Notes: generated by a model from the letters alone, not told the origin. A stretch of DNA of 64,000 nt from Chryseotalea sanaruensis (GCF_003990915.1 NZ_BHXQ01000008.1:62001-126000), one strand, 5' to 3'. Shown: positions 34,200 to 44,221, counted from the stretch's first letter. Made by a program: numbers and translations.

Positions 34200-34889
34200 T
34201 TAATCCCACCACAAATAAAGTTGCTGTGTCCTTGTTATAGATAGCTGTAATTCTTCCAATGTCCCGGAACCCTGATCAACAATATCCGGGCAAAATTCAT
34301 ATAGATCTTCACTATGCTTATTTAAATCAGTAGGTGTATTCTCATAGTAAGCTTGAACAACATCAAAACCGGAAGCAACTATATCTAAACCATAAGCATG
34401 GTGCCATTCAGTTAATTTTTCGATTATATCTTCGGTAAAGATATCATGGTTCACTCCATTTGTTCCTTCAAATCGAATTAAGTCAAACATGTCATCAGTT
34501 TTTAGAATCGTCACTTCTTCAGGAGAATATCCCGAATTCATTTCTGATATGTAGATAAAATGCCCTTTTTCTCTAAATTTTTTCCTGAGCTTTTGAATAA
34601 GCTCAAATGCCATATCCTCTGAAGCATTAAATGATATTCCTCCAATTTTTTTGTTAATAAAATCCGAATAAGAGATTGAATCCTTAAAACCCAATTCAGC
34701 ATCGATACTGCCCGATGCTTTTCTAAAAGCACTGTCTGTATATGAACGCAGTTCCATCAATAATTCAGTGTCCAGCTTATATTCCTCTATTAACTTTGTT
34801 TCGTCATCCGAAAATTGCTTTTTTGATTGATTGCAACCAAAAAAGGAAAAAAACATGAGCATTAGAATAAAGATTTTAGTCGCATTCAT
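34200..34889 (-). CDS. DUF4253-domain lipoprotein
   Basis: 229 residues. SPII signal MNATKIFILMLMFFSFFGC (Cys19). The C-terminus carries the DUF4253 signature: YEFCPDIVDQGSGT and the terminal YLWWD, preceded by LTEWHHAYGLDIVASG. DUF4253 proteins are often linked to interbacterial toxin or immunity loci but are of unknown function. Lone gene between a REP and fabV. Confidence 0.8.
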   Translation of the reverse strand: MNATKIFILMLMFFSFFGCNQSKKQFSDDETKLIEEYKLDTELLMELRSYTDSAFRKASGSIDAELGFKDSISYSDFINKKIGGISFNASEDMAFELIQKLRKKFREKGHFIYISEMNSGYSPEEVTILKTDDMFDLIRFEGTNGVNHDIFTEDIIEKLTEWHHAYGLDIVASGFDVVQAYYENTPTDLNKHSEDLYEFCPDIVDQGSGTLEELQLSITRTQQLYLWWD

Positions 34890-35028
34890 AAGTTTTCAAT
34901 TAAGTTCAAATAAGTTTATCTGTACACAAGTAAGTATTTTATAAACCAGCTATTGTTTATCATTTACTAATATCGAGAGATTTTATCTACTTCTGCAAAG
35001 AACCTATAGTCGAACTAAAAATTATTTC

Positions 35029-35067
35029 AAAAAAAATCCTTTCCAGTTTTCACTGAAAAGGATTTAA
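35029..35067 (-). terminator. Intrinsic terminator of fabV
   Basis: Stem aaatcctttt/aaaaggattt-type with loop, followed on the minus strand by eight T; 20 bp past the fabV stop. Confidence 0.8.
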
Positions 35068-35087
35068 TAAAAAAATCAATTCAATAA

Positions 35088-36281
35088 TTATTCTACCAAT
35101 CCTGGCATACTTACATTCTCATCTGTATCTGCCGCGTAATCTACACCCGCTACAGCAAAACCAAACAGATTTAAGAAATCAGTTTTGTAACCTGGTAAGT
35201 CACCAATGGCTGGTAATGTTTCCGTTGTTGCCTGCTCCCACAATTTTGCTACTTCACTTTGCACATCATCTCTCATCTCCCAATCGTCAACTCTTATTCT
35301 TCCTTTATCATCTGTTGGCGTAGCATCACCATGGTAGAGTCTATCGGCAAACAAACGTTGCATTTGTTCTATACAGCCCTCATGTATGCCTTTGGCTTTC
35401 ATGATTTTGTAAAGCAAAGAAATATACAATGGAATAACTGGTATTGCAGAACTTGCTTGTGTTACCAAAGCTTTATTTACAGAAACTAAAGCTTTACCAT
35501 TAATAGATTTTAATTTATCAGCTATTGTAAAGGCAGTAGCCTCTAAATGGTCCTTAGCACGACCGATAGTACCCTTGCGGTAAACGGCTTCTGTTAAACC
35601 CGGGCCGATATATGAGTACGCAATAGTCATGGCACCTTCGCTCAATACACCAGCTGCCAGCATTTGCTCCATCCACATTTGCCAATCTTCACCACCCATA
35701 ACGGTAACGGTATTGGCAATATCATCTTCGGTAGCCGGATCTATCGAAATGTTGGTGACAACACCTGTATGGAAATCAACAGTCTTGTTACTGAAGGTCT
35801 GACCAATCGGTTTTAATACAGAACGATGCATCACTCCGGTTGTTGGATGGGTACGAACCGGTGAGGCCAAGCTATAAATTACTAAATCAACCTGACCTAG
35901 GTCTGCCTTAATCAAGTCAATAGTTTTCTTTTTAATTTCGTTAGAGAAAGCATCACCATTAATACTTTTAGCATACAAGCCCGCTTTTTGCGCCTGCTTC
36001 TGGAAGGCTACACTGTTATACCATCCTGGTGAGGCAGTTTTACCTGGCGATGGTGCTTTTTCAAAAAACACACCGATAGTTGCGGCATTACTTCCAAAGG
36101 CAGCTGAGACACGGGACGACAAGCCAAAACCGGTTGAGGCACCAATTACCAATACTTTTTTCGCACCATTTATGGCACCCTTACTTTTTACGTAATTAAT
36201 CTGATTAATAACATTTTGTTCGCAGCCCTGAGGGTGTGCCGTTAAGCATATAAAGCCGCGCATTCTGGGTTCAATAATCAT
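35088..36281 (-). CDS. fabV: Enoyl-[acyl-carrier-protein] reductase FabV
   Basis: 397 residues, full family length. N-terminal IIEPRMRGFICLTAHPQGC, dinucleotide site GASTGFGLSSR and the FabV Tyr-x8-Lys pair Tyr234/Lys243 in VYRKGTIGRAK. It catalyses the last step of each fatty-acid elongation cycle, NADH-dependent reduction of the trans-2-enoyl group, and is insensitive to triclosan in characterised members. Cytoplasmic. Single gene, followed by a terminator and divergent from the sensor kinase. Confidence 0.97.
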   Translation of the reverse strand: MIIEPRMRGFICLTAHPQGCEQNVINQINYVKSKGAINGAKKVLVIGASTGFGLSSRVSAAFGSNAATIGVFFEKAPSPGKTASPGWYNSVAFQKQAQKAGLYAKSINGDAFSNEIKKKTIDLIKADLGQVDLVIYSLASPVRTHPTTGVMHRSVLKPIGQTFSNKTVDFHTGVVTNISIDPATEDDIANTVTVMGGEDWQMWMEQMLAAGVLSEGAMTIAYSYIGPGLTEAVYRKGTIGRAKDHLEATAFTIADKLKSINGKALVSVNKALVTQASSAIPVIPLYISLLYKIMKAKGIHEGCIEQMQRLFADRLYHGDATPTDDKGRIRVDDWEMRDDVQSEVAKLWEQATTETLPAIGDLPGYKTDFLNLFGFAVAGVDYAADTDENVSMPGLVE

Positions 36282-36477
36282 AGCAATCTTTTGTTTATTA
36301 GTTAAACAGGGTATATACCATACCCTTGTGAACGTAAATATATCTAATTAATAACAATTCAATTACAGTTGCTTAACAGCTTAATCGGAACCAGCCAGTG
36401 TGGTCCAACATGATTACCCAACATTTATGTTAACAATCTCATAATACAAGCGCAAAATTAAAGGCATATGCTTTCCA

Positions 36478-36485
36478 TAATTTTG
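36478..36485 (+). promoter_or_regulatory. Bacteroidota -7 element of the sensor kinase
   Basis: taattttg fits the Bacteroidota consensus TAnnTTTG, and the start codon is only 4 bp further, so the mRNA would be leaderless or nearly so. The -33 element is weak. Confidence 0.45.
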
Positions 36486-36489
36486 CACT

Positions 36490-38352
36490 ATGCCCAAGCA
36501 TTTTTTTAAGCTGAATACTATTTCAAAACGGCTCTTCCTCTCATTAGGAATTCTTATCGCGAGTATCATTGTTGTTAGTACCCTTGCCCTGATTTTCCAA
36601 TCAAAAATCAGGTCTATCCATGCTATAGAACAGGCCATCAGCGGTGAGCGTATACTTATTGTAAGATTAATCAAAACAGACCTTGATTTTTTGCGAATTG
36701 AAATTCACAACAATGATTTCTTCAAGACTAGAGAAAGTCAGTTACTGAAAGAGCGTAATATTCTTGCCCAAACGGTGAAAGAACAGATGCGCACCTTACG
36801 CAATTCTATGATTGATAACGATTTCAGAATCGATCATGAATTTGAAATCATTGACAGTCTACTGACAGAGTACAATAAGACTTTTCAACAACTTACCGAT
36901 CGCATACTTGTGCGTGGATTTAAAGATTTTGGCCTTGAAGGTGAAATGCGGTTTCAGGCGCACGAACTGGAAAAGCAGCAAGACATAATTTCAATGGTGA
37001 ACTTGCTCATGCTACGCAGGCATGAGAAAGATTTTATGTTGCGTAAAGAGGAGCATTATCTAGTTCAATTTAATAAACTCGCCAATTCCCTCATTATTAA
37101 CCTCACGAATAAAAACAAAAACACGACACTGCTCGAACATTATCAGGAAGCTTTTAATAGTCTTGCTTCTATTGATAAAGAAATAGGTTACGATTCGTCC
37201 AGAGGTTTGCTTGGCTTATTGAATAAACAAACCACTAGCATATCTGCAAAACTTGATGAGCTCATAAAATTATCAAACTACAGAACGCAAGAAATAGTTA
37301 ATAACAGCGGTGTTGTTTTTTTAAGTATAGGTCTTTCCACCATTTTAATTTCATTATCCATTGTGTATTACACTGCATCGCGTTTGGCAGTGCCCTTGAA
37401 AAAACTTTCTGGTTCTATGAACAAATTTATTCTGCATGAAGGGTTAAATGAAAAGGAATTTAACCTTGATTATGAAACCGATGAAATTAGTCGGTTAGCA
37501 CAATCATTTATAACCATGAGTAGAAAATTAAGGGTGCAGTTCAGTGATATTGAGCATAAAACACAATTACTTGAAAAACAGAATGAAGAGCTTAAAAAGC
37601 TTAATGAAGAGTTAGATCGTTTCATTTATAGTGCAGCTCATGATTTAAAATCACCACTTGCTTCGCTCTCCGGCCTCGTAAACCTTGCAAAAATTGAAAT
37701 CAATACAAAATCACATAACCACTATTTTGATATGATGTCTGCTTCAATTATTAAACTTGATAGTTTCATTAAAGACATAACTGATTATGCAAAAAACAAA
37801 AGACAACACCTGAACATTCAGGAAGTTGATTTTGCTAAAGTGGTAGAAGACATCTTACAAAGTCTGGATCATCTTCCACAAGCCAGCCGTATACAATCGT
37901 TTATAAGAGTAAGTGGCACAAAATTCAATTGTGATAGAATGAGATTAGAAATAATTTTGAAGAATCTTATTTCTAACTCGTATCGTTATTATGCACCCAA
38001 TAAACAAAATAACTATCTGTTTATTGAAGCTAACATACATGATGATCAGGTGAGTATTGAAATCATGGACAACGGTATAGGTATTGGCAGATCACACCTA
38101 CCCAGAATATTTGATATGTTTTACCGGGCAGTAGATAATGCCCATGGTTCTGGGATTGGGCTTTTTCTGGTAAAGGAAACTGTAAAGATGCTGCATGGTA
38201 AAATAACGGTGAAGTCAAGTCTTAAAAACTGGACGCGCTTTACCATTACTCTACCTAACAGCTATGAAAATCATTCTATTGAGCCTGAAACCGATAAGAT
38301 CGAAATCACTGAAAAAAATATTGTACTAGAGAAATCCATACTCAATAACTGA
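36490..38352 (+). CDS. HAMP-domain sensor histidine kinase
   Basis: 620 residues. TM1 about 14-36, periplasmic helical domain to about 273, TM2 about 275-298, HAMP about 300-355, coiled coil to 380. HisKA contains the phosphoacceptor His384 in SAAHDLKSPLASLSGL. The ATPase domain has the N box (LKNLISNSYRYY), G1 MDNGIGIG, F box FDMFYR and G2 GSGIGLFLV. No response regulator is adjacent, so it may be an orphan kinase. Its stop overlaps the convergent phosphatase gene by 11 bp. Confidence 0.93.
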   Translation: MPKHFFKLNTISKRLFLSLGILIASIIVVSTLALIFQSKIRSIHAIEQAISGERILIVRLIKTDLDFLRIEIHNNDFFKTRESQLLKERNILAQTVKEQMRTLRNSMIDNDFRIDHEFEIIDSLLTEYNKTFQQLTDRILVRGFKDFGLEGEMRFQAHELEKQQDIISMVNLLMLRRHEKDFMLRKEEHYLVQFNKLANSLIINLTNKNKNTTLLEHYQEAFNSLASIDKEIGYDSSRGLLGLLNKQTTSISAKLDELIKLSNYRTQEIVNNSGVVFLSIGLSTILISLSIVYYTASRLAVPLKKLSGSMNKFILHEGLNEKEFNLDYETDEISRLAQSFITMSRKLRVQFSDIEHKTQLLEKQNEELKKLNEELDRFIYSAAHDLKSPLASLSGLVNLAKIEINTKSHNHYFDMMSASIIKLDSFIKDITDYAKNKRQHLNIQEVDFAKVVEDILQSLDHLPQASRIQSFIRVSGTKFNCDRMRLEIILKNLISNSYRYYAPNKQNNYLFIEANIHDDQVSIEIMDNGIGIGRSHLPRIFDMFYRAVDNAHGSGIGLFLVKETVKMLHGKITVKSSLKNWTRFTITLPNSYENHSIEPETDKIEITEKNIVLEKSILNN

Positions 38353-38869
38353 TCTGCAGTGTAGATCCGTTAACACCTTTCTCAATTACGTTTACGATGA
38401 GCACGTTTTCATAATAACTCTCATCATAATCACCAAATTCCTTTTTACCCAACAGTGTATTGGCTATCCAGGGTATGTTATTGGAGTGTCCTACAATTAA
38501 TACAGTTTTGCCTTTATGCTCGCTAGCCATCTTTACAATTTCATCATCTTTAAAAGGCTCGTACTGCAATACCGTTTGCCCCAATTGCTCCGCTAAAGGC
38601 TTCACGGTATTCATAGTACGCTTATAGTTGGTTGAGTAAATAGCAGCAATACTTTGCTTCTTCAACATATTGGCCAAACGCAAAGCACGTGCTTTACCAA
38701 CCTCGCTTAGCTCAGGATCTTTACTGCCATCGGCTACTTTTTCCGCATGGCGCACCAAAATAAAAGTGGTTACCTGTTTGTCCTGCCCATGTGCAGAATT
38801 GCCTAAGGCAAAAAATAATACCAGACACAATACGATCTGCAGTGGAGTTATCAGTTTCATTATTTTCAT
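38342..38869 (-). CDS. SixA/PGAM-type histidine phosphatase, secreted
   Basis: 175 residues. Signal peptide ends GNSAHGQ. RHA catalytic motif (LVRHAEK) near residue 39 and the second histidine in VLIVGHSNNIPW; SxxGxxRA pattern ELSEVGKARALRLA. Branch 1 histidine phosphatase, here exported, so not the cytoplasmic SixA of phosphorelays. Six bp after an NTF2-like gene, so co-transcribed. Confidence 0.85.
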   Translation of the reverse strand: MKIMKLITPLQIVLCLVLFFALGNSAHGQDKQVTTFILVRHAEKVADGSKDPELSEVGKARALRLANMLKKQSIAAIYSTNYKRTMNTVKPLAEQLGQTVLQYEPFKDDEIVKMASEHKGKTVLIVGHSNNIPWIANTLLGKKEFGDYDESYYENVLIVNVIEKGVNGSTLQISY

Positions 38870-38875
38870 ACTTAA

Positions 38876-39370
38876 TTACTTTGAATGTTTCGTTTTAATT
38901 TCTTCAGGTATATTGCATCCGTCCTTTCTTCGGGTATCTGCCAGGTGAAAAATCTTCCAGCCATCTTTTGTTTTGTAGAGTTGGAAGGCATCTACACCAC
39001 AATGACTAAAAGTGTGATCAATATAAAAAGCGTAATCACACCAGGCCTGTGCAAAATCACCATCAAGCTGAATGTTTACATTCCAAAACTCCTCGGTCAT
39101 TTTTTCTTTTCGCGGAGTACCTATTGCTTTCAGCATTCCATTCATAGACGATTCTCTTCTCAGCACCGGCTCCCCCATTTTATTGCGTGCAACGGTGGCC
39201 ATAGTGGCACTCTCATCAAAAACACTGTGGACCTTACTACTGTCACCTTCATACATCCCATCAAATAGGGTTTTAATTACAGCGTTAATGGCTTGTTTGT
39301 CATCCGCTTGCGACCAGGCTGTGGTGGTCAGCAAAACCAGACAACTGGCTAGTAAAAGGGAATTTTTCAT
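38876..39370 (-). CDS. NTF2-like protein, secreted
   Basis: 164 residues. Signal peptide ends TTAWSQ. NTF2/DUF4440-type cone: KTLFDGMYEGDSSKVHSVFD, AQAWCDYAFYI, DAFQLYKTKDGWKIFHLADT. Such folds bind small ligands or act as weak enzymes; role unknown. Operon with the histidine phosphatase. Confidence 0.8.
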   Translation of the reverse strand: MKNSLLLASCLVLLTTTAWSQADDKQAINAVIKTLFDGMYEGDSSKVHSVFDESATMATVARNKMGEPVLRRESSMNGMLKAIGTPRKEKMTEEFWNVNIQLDGDFAQAWCDYAFYIDHTFSHCGVDAFQLYKTKDGWKIFHLADTRRKDGCNIPEEIKTKHSK

Positions 39371-39504
39371 ATGTTTCAGTTTTTAGCAAATCTCACGGTA
39401 AAAGCCGGCTTTTGTTTTACTTATTATGCCAATGGCCTTTATCGATTTGGCTAGCTAAATATGAATAATATCTGCTATTTTTAACCAATAATTTCCCTAA
39501 TAAT

Positions 39505-40650
39505 ATGCGTAAAATCCTAGTTATCAGTCTTTTTACCCTAAGCTTCGGTATATTATCTGCACAAAGCCCCATTGATAGCTTAAAGGATGTTGCGATGAGC
39601 GTGGAAGGCGAGCAAAAGGTGAAGGCCTTGAATGAGCTTTTTAGGGCTTACCAGGAAGCTGATCCGGTAACTGCATTGGGTTACACCCGCGAGGCTCTTA
39701 ACCTGGCCACCGAAATTGGAGATAAAAAGGGTATGGCTGCTTCTTACAATAACCTGGGCGTGTCTTACCGCCAGCAAGGAGCCATTGATAAAGCGTTGGA
39801 GTATTATATTAACTCTTTAAAAATTTACGAAGAACTTGATAATAAGGAAGGCATAGCCACTCTGAAAAATAACATAGCAAACATCTATTCCATTAAAAAA
39901 GATTTTGGCCTAGCTGTCAGTTACCTGGAGCAATCATATGCTTTGTTCACACAACTGCAAGACAAGAAAAAGATAGTTGGCTCTATGAATAATCTAGGCA
40001 ATCTTAATAGCGATTTACAGTTATTCGAAAAAGCGATGCGCTACTATTCTGAAGCCTATCAATTAAGTCAGCAGGAAGGAATGAAGTTTGCAGACCCACT
40101 TACCAATCTGGGTAATATCTATTTCAAGCAGGGTAATTATCAACGCGCAGTTGAGTTCTACAACAAGGCACTAGACATCGAAAAGGAAAATAATAACAAA
40201 CTGGGTATGCTCAGTATACTTACTAACATAGGTGCTACCTATACTAAGGCTCAAATGCCTAAACCTGCACTGGAATACCTGAAAGAAGCTGAAAAACTGG
40301 CTGAAGAACTACAAGCTTTCAGTTATTTACCAAATATTCTTAGAAGCCATGCAGATATACTTTATCAACAGGGAAAATCAAAAGAAGCTTATGAGACCAT
40401 TCTAAAGTACGACTCTCTAAGAGAAAAAATTTATGGTGAAGAAAGCACCAAAAAAATTGCACAAATGGAATTGGTGCTAACCTTTGCAGAAAAGGAACGG
40501 GAACTACAATTATTACAAAAGGAAGGTAAAATTCAAACACTTGAACTGCGTAACACACGTTTGTTTATTGTAATGATCATTCTAGGTGGTCTTATGCTGA
40601 TTGGAGGTTTTAATCTTTACTTTATGAGTAATAAAAAGAAGTTGTTGTAA
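39505..40650 (+). CDS. TPR protein ending in one membrane helix (headless TPR sensor)
   Basis: 381 residues. Signal peptide to about 22, then about seven TPR units (LNNIANIYSIKKDFGLAV, NLGNIYFKQGNYQRAVEFY and so on), a coiled coil and a C-terminal helix (LFIVMIILGGLMLIGGFNLY), stopping after SNKKKLL. In Bacteroidota this layout normally continues into a histidine kinase or LuxR domain; here there is none and the gap to the next gene holds no remnant. Confidence 0.85.
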   Translation: MRKILVISLFTLSFGILSAQSPIDSLKDVAMSVEGEQKVKALNELFRAYQEADPVTALGYTREALNLATEIGDKKGMAASYNNLGVSYRQQGAIDKALEYYINSLKIYEELDNKEGIATLKNNIANIYSIKKDFGLAVSYLEQSYALFTQLQDKKKIVGSMNNLGNLNSDLQLFEKAMRYYSEAYQLSQQEGMKFADPLTNLGNIYFKQGNYQRAVEFYNKALDIEKENNNKLGMLSILTNIGATYTKAQMPKPALEYLKEAEKLAEELQAFSYLPNILRSHADILYQQGKSKEAYETILKYDSLREKIYGEESTKKIAQMELVLTFAEKERELQLLQKEGKIQTLELRNTRLFIVMIILGGLMLIGGFNLYFMSNKKKLL

Positions 40651-40707
40651 ACTTTTTTCACTCCATTTCAGTTTTTTCTATTCATGATTTAACAATCATT
40701 CCCGAAC

Positions 40708-41916
40708 ATGTATCGTATATTTCTATTTCTGGCAGTTGCCTCATTTTTCTTATCCTGTAGCTCAAAAACTAAAGACCTTAGCGGAACCTGGCGTGCTGTT
40801 GTAACTATGCAGGACCAGGAACTGCCCTTTACTTTCACTTTAACAAAAGAAAAGGATCAGTACTCCGCAATTATCCGCAATGCAGAAGAAAAATTAGCCT
40901 TAGATGATGTGCGCCTCGAGGGTGATACCTTGGTACTGGTAATGCATATTTTTGATGCCCAGATTCGCGCCAAAGTACTTGATGATAAACTCAGTGGCGT
41001 ATTTATTAAAAATTATGAATTAGACGCCACTGTTCCTTTTGAAGCAACAAAGGGAGATAATTATCGCTTTGCTAAAAAAGAGAAAACCAATTTAGATTTT
41101 AGTGGTAAATACAGCGTAACCTTTACCAATGAAAAAGATACAACCCAGGCAATAGGGGTATTTACACAAAATGAAAATGAGGTTAAGGGCACCTTTCTCA
41201 CCCCCACTGGTGATTACCGGTACTTACAGGGCAATATCGTTGGCGAGACTATGAAACTGAGTGCCTTTGATGGTAACCATACTTATGTGTTTACCGCCAA
41301 TGTAAAAGGCGACAGTATCATGGGTGATTTTTATTCAGGCAAAACCTACCATCAGGTATGGAAAGGCATCAAATCTGAAAGCGCATCACTCCCCCATCCT
41401 GAATCACTTACTTATTTGAAAGAAGGTTATGATAGAATTGAATTTAGTTTTCCGGATGTAGAAGGTAAAAAAGTAACGCCACAGGACGATAAGTATAAAA
41501 ACAAAGTGGTCATCCTCCAACTCTTCGGAACGTGGTGTCCTAACTGCATGGACGAAACAAGATTTTTGGCTGATTGGTATACACAAAACAATACGCGCGG
41601 GGTTGAAATTATTGGACTGGCTTATGAAAGAAAAGACGATTTTTCTTATGCCAGCGACCGTGTAAAAAAGATGAAAGAAAAATTAAACGTTACTTACGAT
41701 TTTGTAATTGCCGGTGTTAATGATAAAGTTAAGGCTGGTGAAACCTTGCCTATGCTGAACAAAGTTGTAGCCTTCCCCACCACTATTTTTATTGGTAAAG
41801 ATGGAAAAGTAAAATACATCCATACAGGCTTTTCAGGGCCGGGTACGGGTATCTATTATGAGCAATTTAAAGAAAGTTTTAACCAAAAAATTAATGAACT
41901 TTTAGCTGGAGGCTAG
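40708..41916 (+). CDS. TlpA-like thioredoxin lipoprotein
   Basis: 402 residues. SPII signal MYRIFLFLAVASFFLSC (Cys17). Residues about 25-235 are a beta-rich, lipocalin/DUF4369-like region (SGTWRAVVTMQDQELPFTFT). Residues about 250-402 are a TlpA-type thioredoxin with GTWCPNCMDE (two Cys, CxxC) and FPTTIFIGKDG. It probably reduces disulfides on the outer face of the membrane. Confidence 0.88.
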   Translation: MYRIFLFLAVASFFLSCSSKTKDLSGTWRAVVTMQDQELPFTFTLTKEKDQYSAIIRNAEEKLALDDVRLEGDTLVLVMHIFDAQIRAKVLDDKLSGVFIKNYELDATVPFEATKGDNYRFAKKEKTNLDFSGKYSVTFTNEKDTTQAIGVFTQNENEVKGTFLTPTGDYRYLQGNIVGETMKLSAFDGNHTYVFTANVKGDSIMGDFYSGKTYHQVWKGIKSESASLPHPESLTYLKEGYDRIEFSFPDVEGKKVTPQDDKYKNKVVILQLFGTWCPNCMDETRFLADWYTQNNTRGVEIIGLAYERKDDFSYASDRVKKMKEKLNVTYDFVIAGVNDKVKAGETLPMLNKVVAFPTTIFIGKDGKVKYIHTGFSGPGTGIYYEQFKESFNQKINELLAGG

Positions 41917-41970
41917 AGGCTTGAAGCATGTAGCTTAAAGCCTGCAGAACAGAAATCAAAGAACAAAACT

Positions 41971-43158
41971 ATGTCACTAGGAACAGGAAAACGTGTAGTT
42001 GTCGGATTATCAGGAGGAGTTGATTCCAGTGTTACTGCTTACCTTTTACAACAAGAAGGCTACGAAGTAATTGGTATGTTCATGAAGAACTGGCATGACG
42101 ATTCCGTAACCATCAGTAAAGAATGCCCGTGGCTTGACGATAGTAACGATGCCATGATTATTGCGCAACAACTCAATATTCCTTTTCAGGCAATCGACCT
42201 AAGCACAGAATACAAAACCAGAATTGTAGACTACATGTTTGCCGAGTACGAACGTGGCCGCACACCCAATCCTGATGTACTCTGTAACCGCGAAATAAAG
42301 TTTGATATCTTTTTAAATGCCGCCATGAAACTCGGTGCCGATTATGTGGCAACGGGCCACTATGCGCGAAAAGGTTCTACCGTTGTCAATGGCAAAACGG
42401 TTTACCAGTTATTGGCCGGCAAGGATAACAACAAAGACCAAAGCTATTTTCTCTGTCAGCTAAAGCAGTCGCAATTAGCCAAGGCACTTTTTCCTATCGG
42501 TGAATTAACCAAACCTGAAGTCAGGGCCATCGCAAAAGAAATTGGTTTAGCCACAGCCGAGAAAAAAGATTCGCAAGGACTCTGCTTCATTGGTAAAGTT
42601 CATCTGCCCGATTTTTTACAACAACAACTCAAACCCAAACAAGGTAAGGTTATTGAAGTACCTGCACAGGCTGAAGTATTTAATCTGGGTTTCGATTTAA
42701 ATGATCTGGCAAGCAGCACCAAGGCTTATCCGCTAAGCGCGGATGCTGGTCGTGTGGTTGGCGAACACAAAGGCGCACATTACTATACTATTGGTCAGCG
42801 TAAAGGTTTGAATATGGGTGGTCATGAAAAACCACTCTTTGTGATTGGCACCAACACGCAAGAGAATGTCATATACATGGGCATGGGTGAAGACCATCCT
42901 GGTCTCTACAGAAAAGGTTTGTTCATTCCAAATGAAGACGAACATTGGATTAGAGAAGATATGGTTTTATCATCAGGAGAGTCTGCGAATTATTTGGCTA
43001 GAATTCGTTACAGACAAAAGCTGGAGCCTTGCACTTTATATAAAAAAGAAGAAGGTCTTTATATTGTATTCGAAAATGCACAACGTAGTATTACACCAGG
43101 TCAGTTTGCAGCTTGGTATAAAGATGAAGAGCTGATTGGCTCTGGCGTTATCAACTAA
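41971..43158 (+). CDS. mnmA: tRNA-specific 2-thiouridylase MnmA
   Basis: 395 residues. PP-loop SGGVDSS at 14-20; catalytic Cys105 in NPDVLCNREIKFD and Cys205 in GLCFIGK, which form the persulfide relay; tRNA-binding GHYARK and QSYFLCQL; C-terminal barrel ending PGQFAAWY. It adds sulfur to U34 of tRNA-Lys, -Glu and -Gln. Overlaps by 4 bp the convergent pseudogene. Confidence 0.97.
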   Translation: MSLGTGKRVVVGLSGGVDSSVTAYLLQQEGYEVIGMFMKNWHDDSVTISKECPWLDDSNDAMIIAQQLNIPFQAIDLSTEYKTRIVDYMFAEYERGRTPNPDVLCNREIKFDIFLNAAMKLGADYVATGHYARKGSTVVNGKTVYQLLAGKDNNKDQSYFLCQLKQSQLAKALFPIGELTKPEVRAIAKEIGLATAEKKDSQGLCFIGKVHLPDFLQQQLKPKQGKVIEVPAQAEVFNLGFDLNDLASSTKAYPLSADAGRVVGEHKGAHYYTIGQRKGLNMGGHEKPLFVIGTNTQENVIYMGMGEDHPGLYRKGLFIPNEDEHWIREDMVLSSGESANYLARIRYRQKLEPCTLYKKEEGLYIVFENAQRSITPGQFAAWYKDEELIGSGVIN

Positions 43159-43496
43159 TCTGTCAAAAATTTTATTGCCTCCTCCTCTGTATTACATGCC
43201 TTGAAGTTTACCTTCATGAAATACGTTATGCCTTTGAGTAAACCAATTTTTGCACCAGCTATACCTAAAAATGCTCCTTTAGGTATAAAAGGCTTAGTGG
43301 CTTGTGTAAAAGCATAAGCAGCTTTCATATATTCTGGAGAGCCATAAGTATTTATGTAGTTGGCAATGAAGTATGATTCCTTAGCTTCCGCCAAAACTCA
43401 TTCGGTATGTTTCTGCGTAAGCTCAATCATCTCTGCCTGCTTCAACCCACTGTAATCAGCAAGAATAATATCCTTACCATTAATGGTAATCTTCAT
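43155..43496 (-). pseudogene. Small gene broken by a single TGA
   Basis: ATG 43496 opens MKITINGKDIILADYSGLK, the frame hits TGA at 43398-43400 (codon 33) and continues in the same frame without another stop to 43155, giving 113 codons in all (later LGIAGAKIGLLKGITYFMKV, EEEAIKFLTD). A TGG-to-TGA change is the simplest cause. The second part could restart at a TTG just after the stop. Small Bacteroidota family of unknown role; could also be a sequencing error. Confidence 0.7.
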
Positions 43497-43531
43497 AAGT
43501 CGCTCAGTAGATGGAAAGAGATTCAAAGGAT

Positions 43532-44221
43532 TTAATTTGTAGTTGTAAACGAAAGCAAATCACCATACACTACTACAGTAGCCTCCTCATTGCTTACAAA
43601 AGCCCTGTAATAATAGGTAGTTTGCGCTTGCAATGAAGTCAAGGTTGATTGGTACGTTAATGGTGTTGAGGCAGTACCGGTAACCACTACGTTGCCTTGC
43701 AGAATAGAATTAAAAGGTGTGAGTGCCCATACAAAGCCATATTGCGCTGTTGTTAATTCATTTAAATCAATCAACTCACCATTTAGCTTAGCAGTACTAT
43801 TTGTTAACTCATCAGCTACCAGTGTGCGCACATAATCAGCTGGCAAACTTGTAGTAAATGCAATTTCTTCACCATAATAAATATTAGTGAATCCATTAGT
43901 TGAAGCAAAAGCGCGTACAAAGTAATCTGTACCCGGACTTAGGTTAGTAACCTCGTAACTGAATGGCAACTCACCTTCTGATGATTCACCCACTACCACT
44001 TTACCTTGTGCCGAAATTACATCTACACCATTGGTTGTCGACCACAAAAAACCGTATTGAACTGGTTTAATCGGACCCACTTCCAACAACTCCGCTTGTA
44101 GTACAGCTTTATTTAAACCAACTGCACCCGTACCCCTTGTTTCTACTTTAGGTTTATCTGCTTCATCTTGCTGGCAGGCAAGTAGCGATAGTGCCAAGAA
44201 TAGAAAAATAATTTTTTGCAT
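43532..44221 (-). CDS. Lipoprotein with two FN3-like domains
   Basis: 229 residues from ATG 44221, which starts the SPII signal MQKIIFLFLALSLLAC (Cys16); an upstream start would add 19 residues before it. Two FN3-like units, each ending like DYFVRAFASTN and YYYRAFVSNE followed by FTT. The same fold opens the Kelch protein at 5828-7183. Sixteen bp after the DUF502 gene. Function not known. Confidence 0.8.
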   Translation of the reverse strand: MQKIIFLFLALSLLACQQDEADKPKVETRGTGAVGLNKAVLQAELLEVGPIKPVQYGFLWSTTNGVDVISAQGKVVVGESSEGELPFSYEVTNLSPGTDYFVRAFASTNGFTNIYYGEEIAFTTSLPADYVRTLVADELTNSTAKLNGELIDLNELTTAQYGFVWALTPFNSILQGNVVVTGTASTPLTYQSTLTSLQAQTTYYYRAFVSNEEATVVVYGDLLSFTTTN

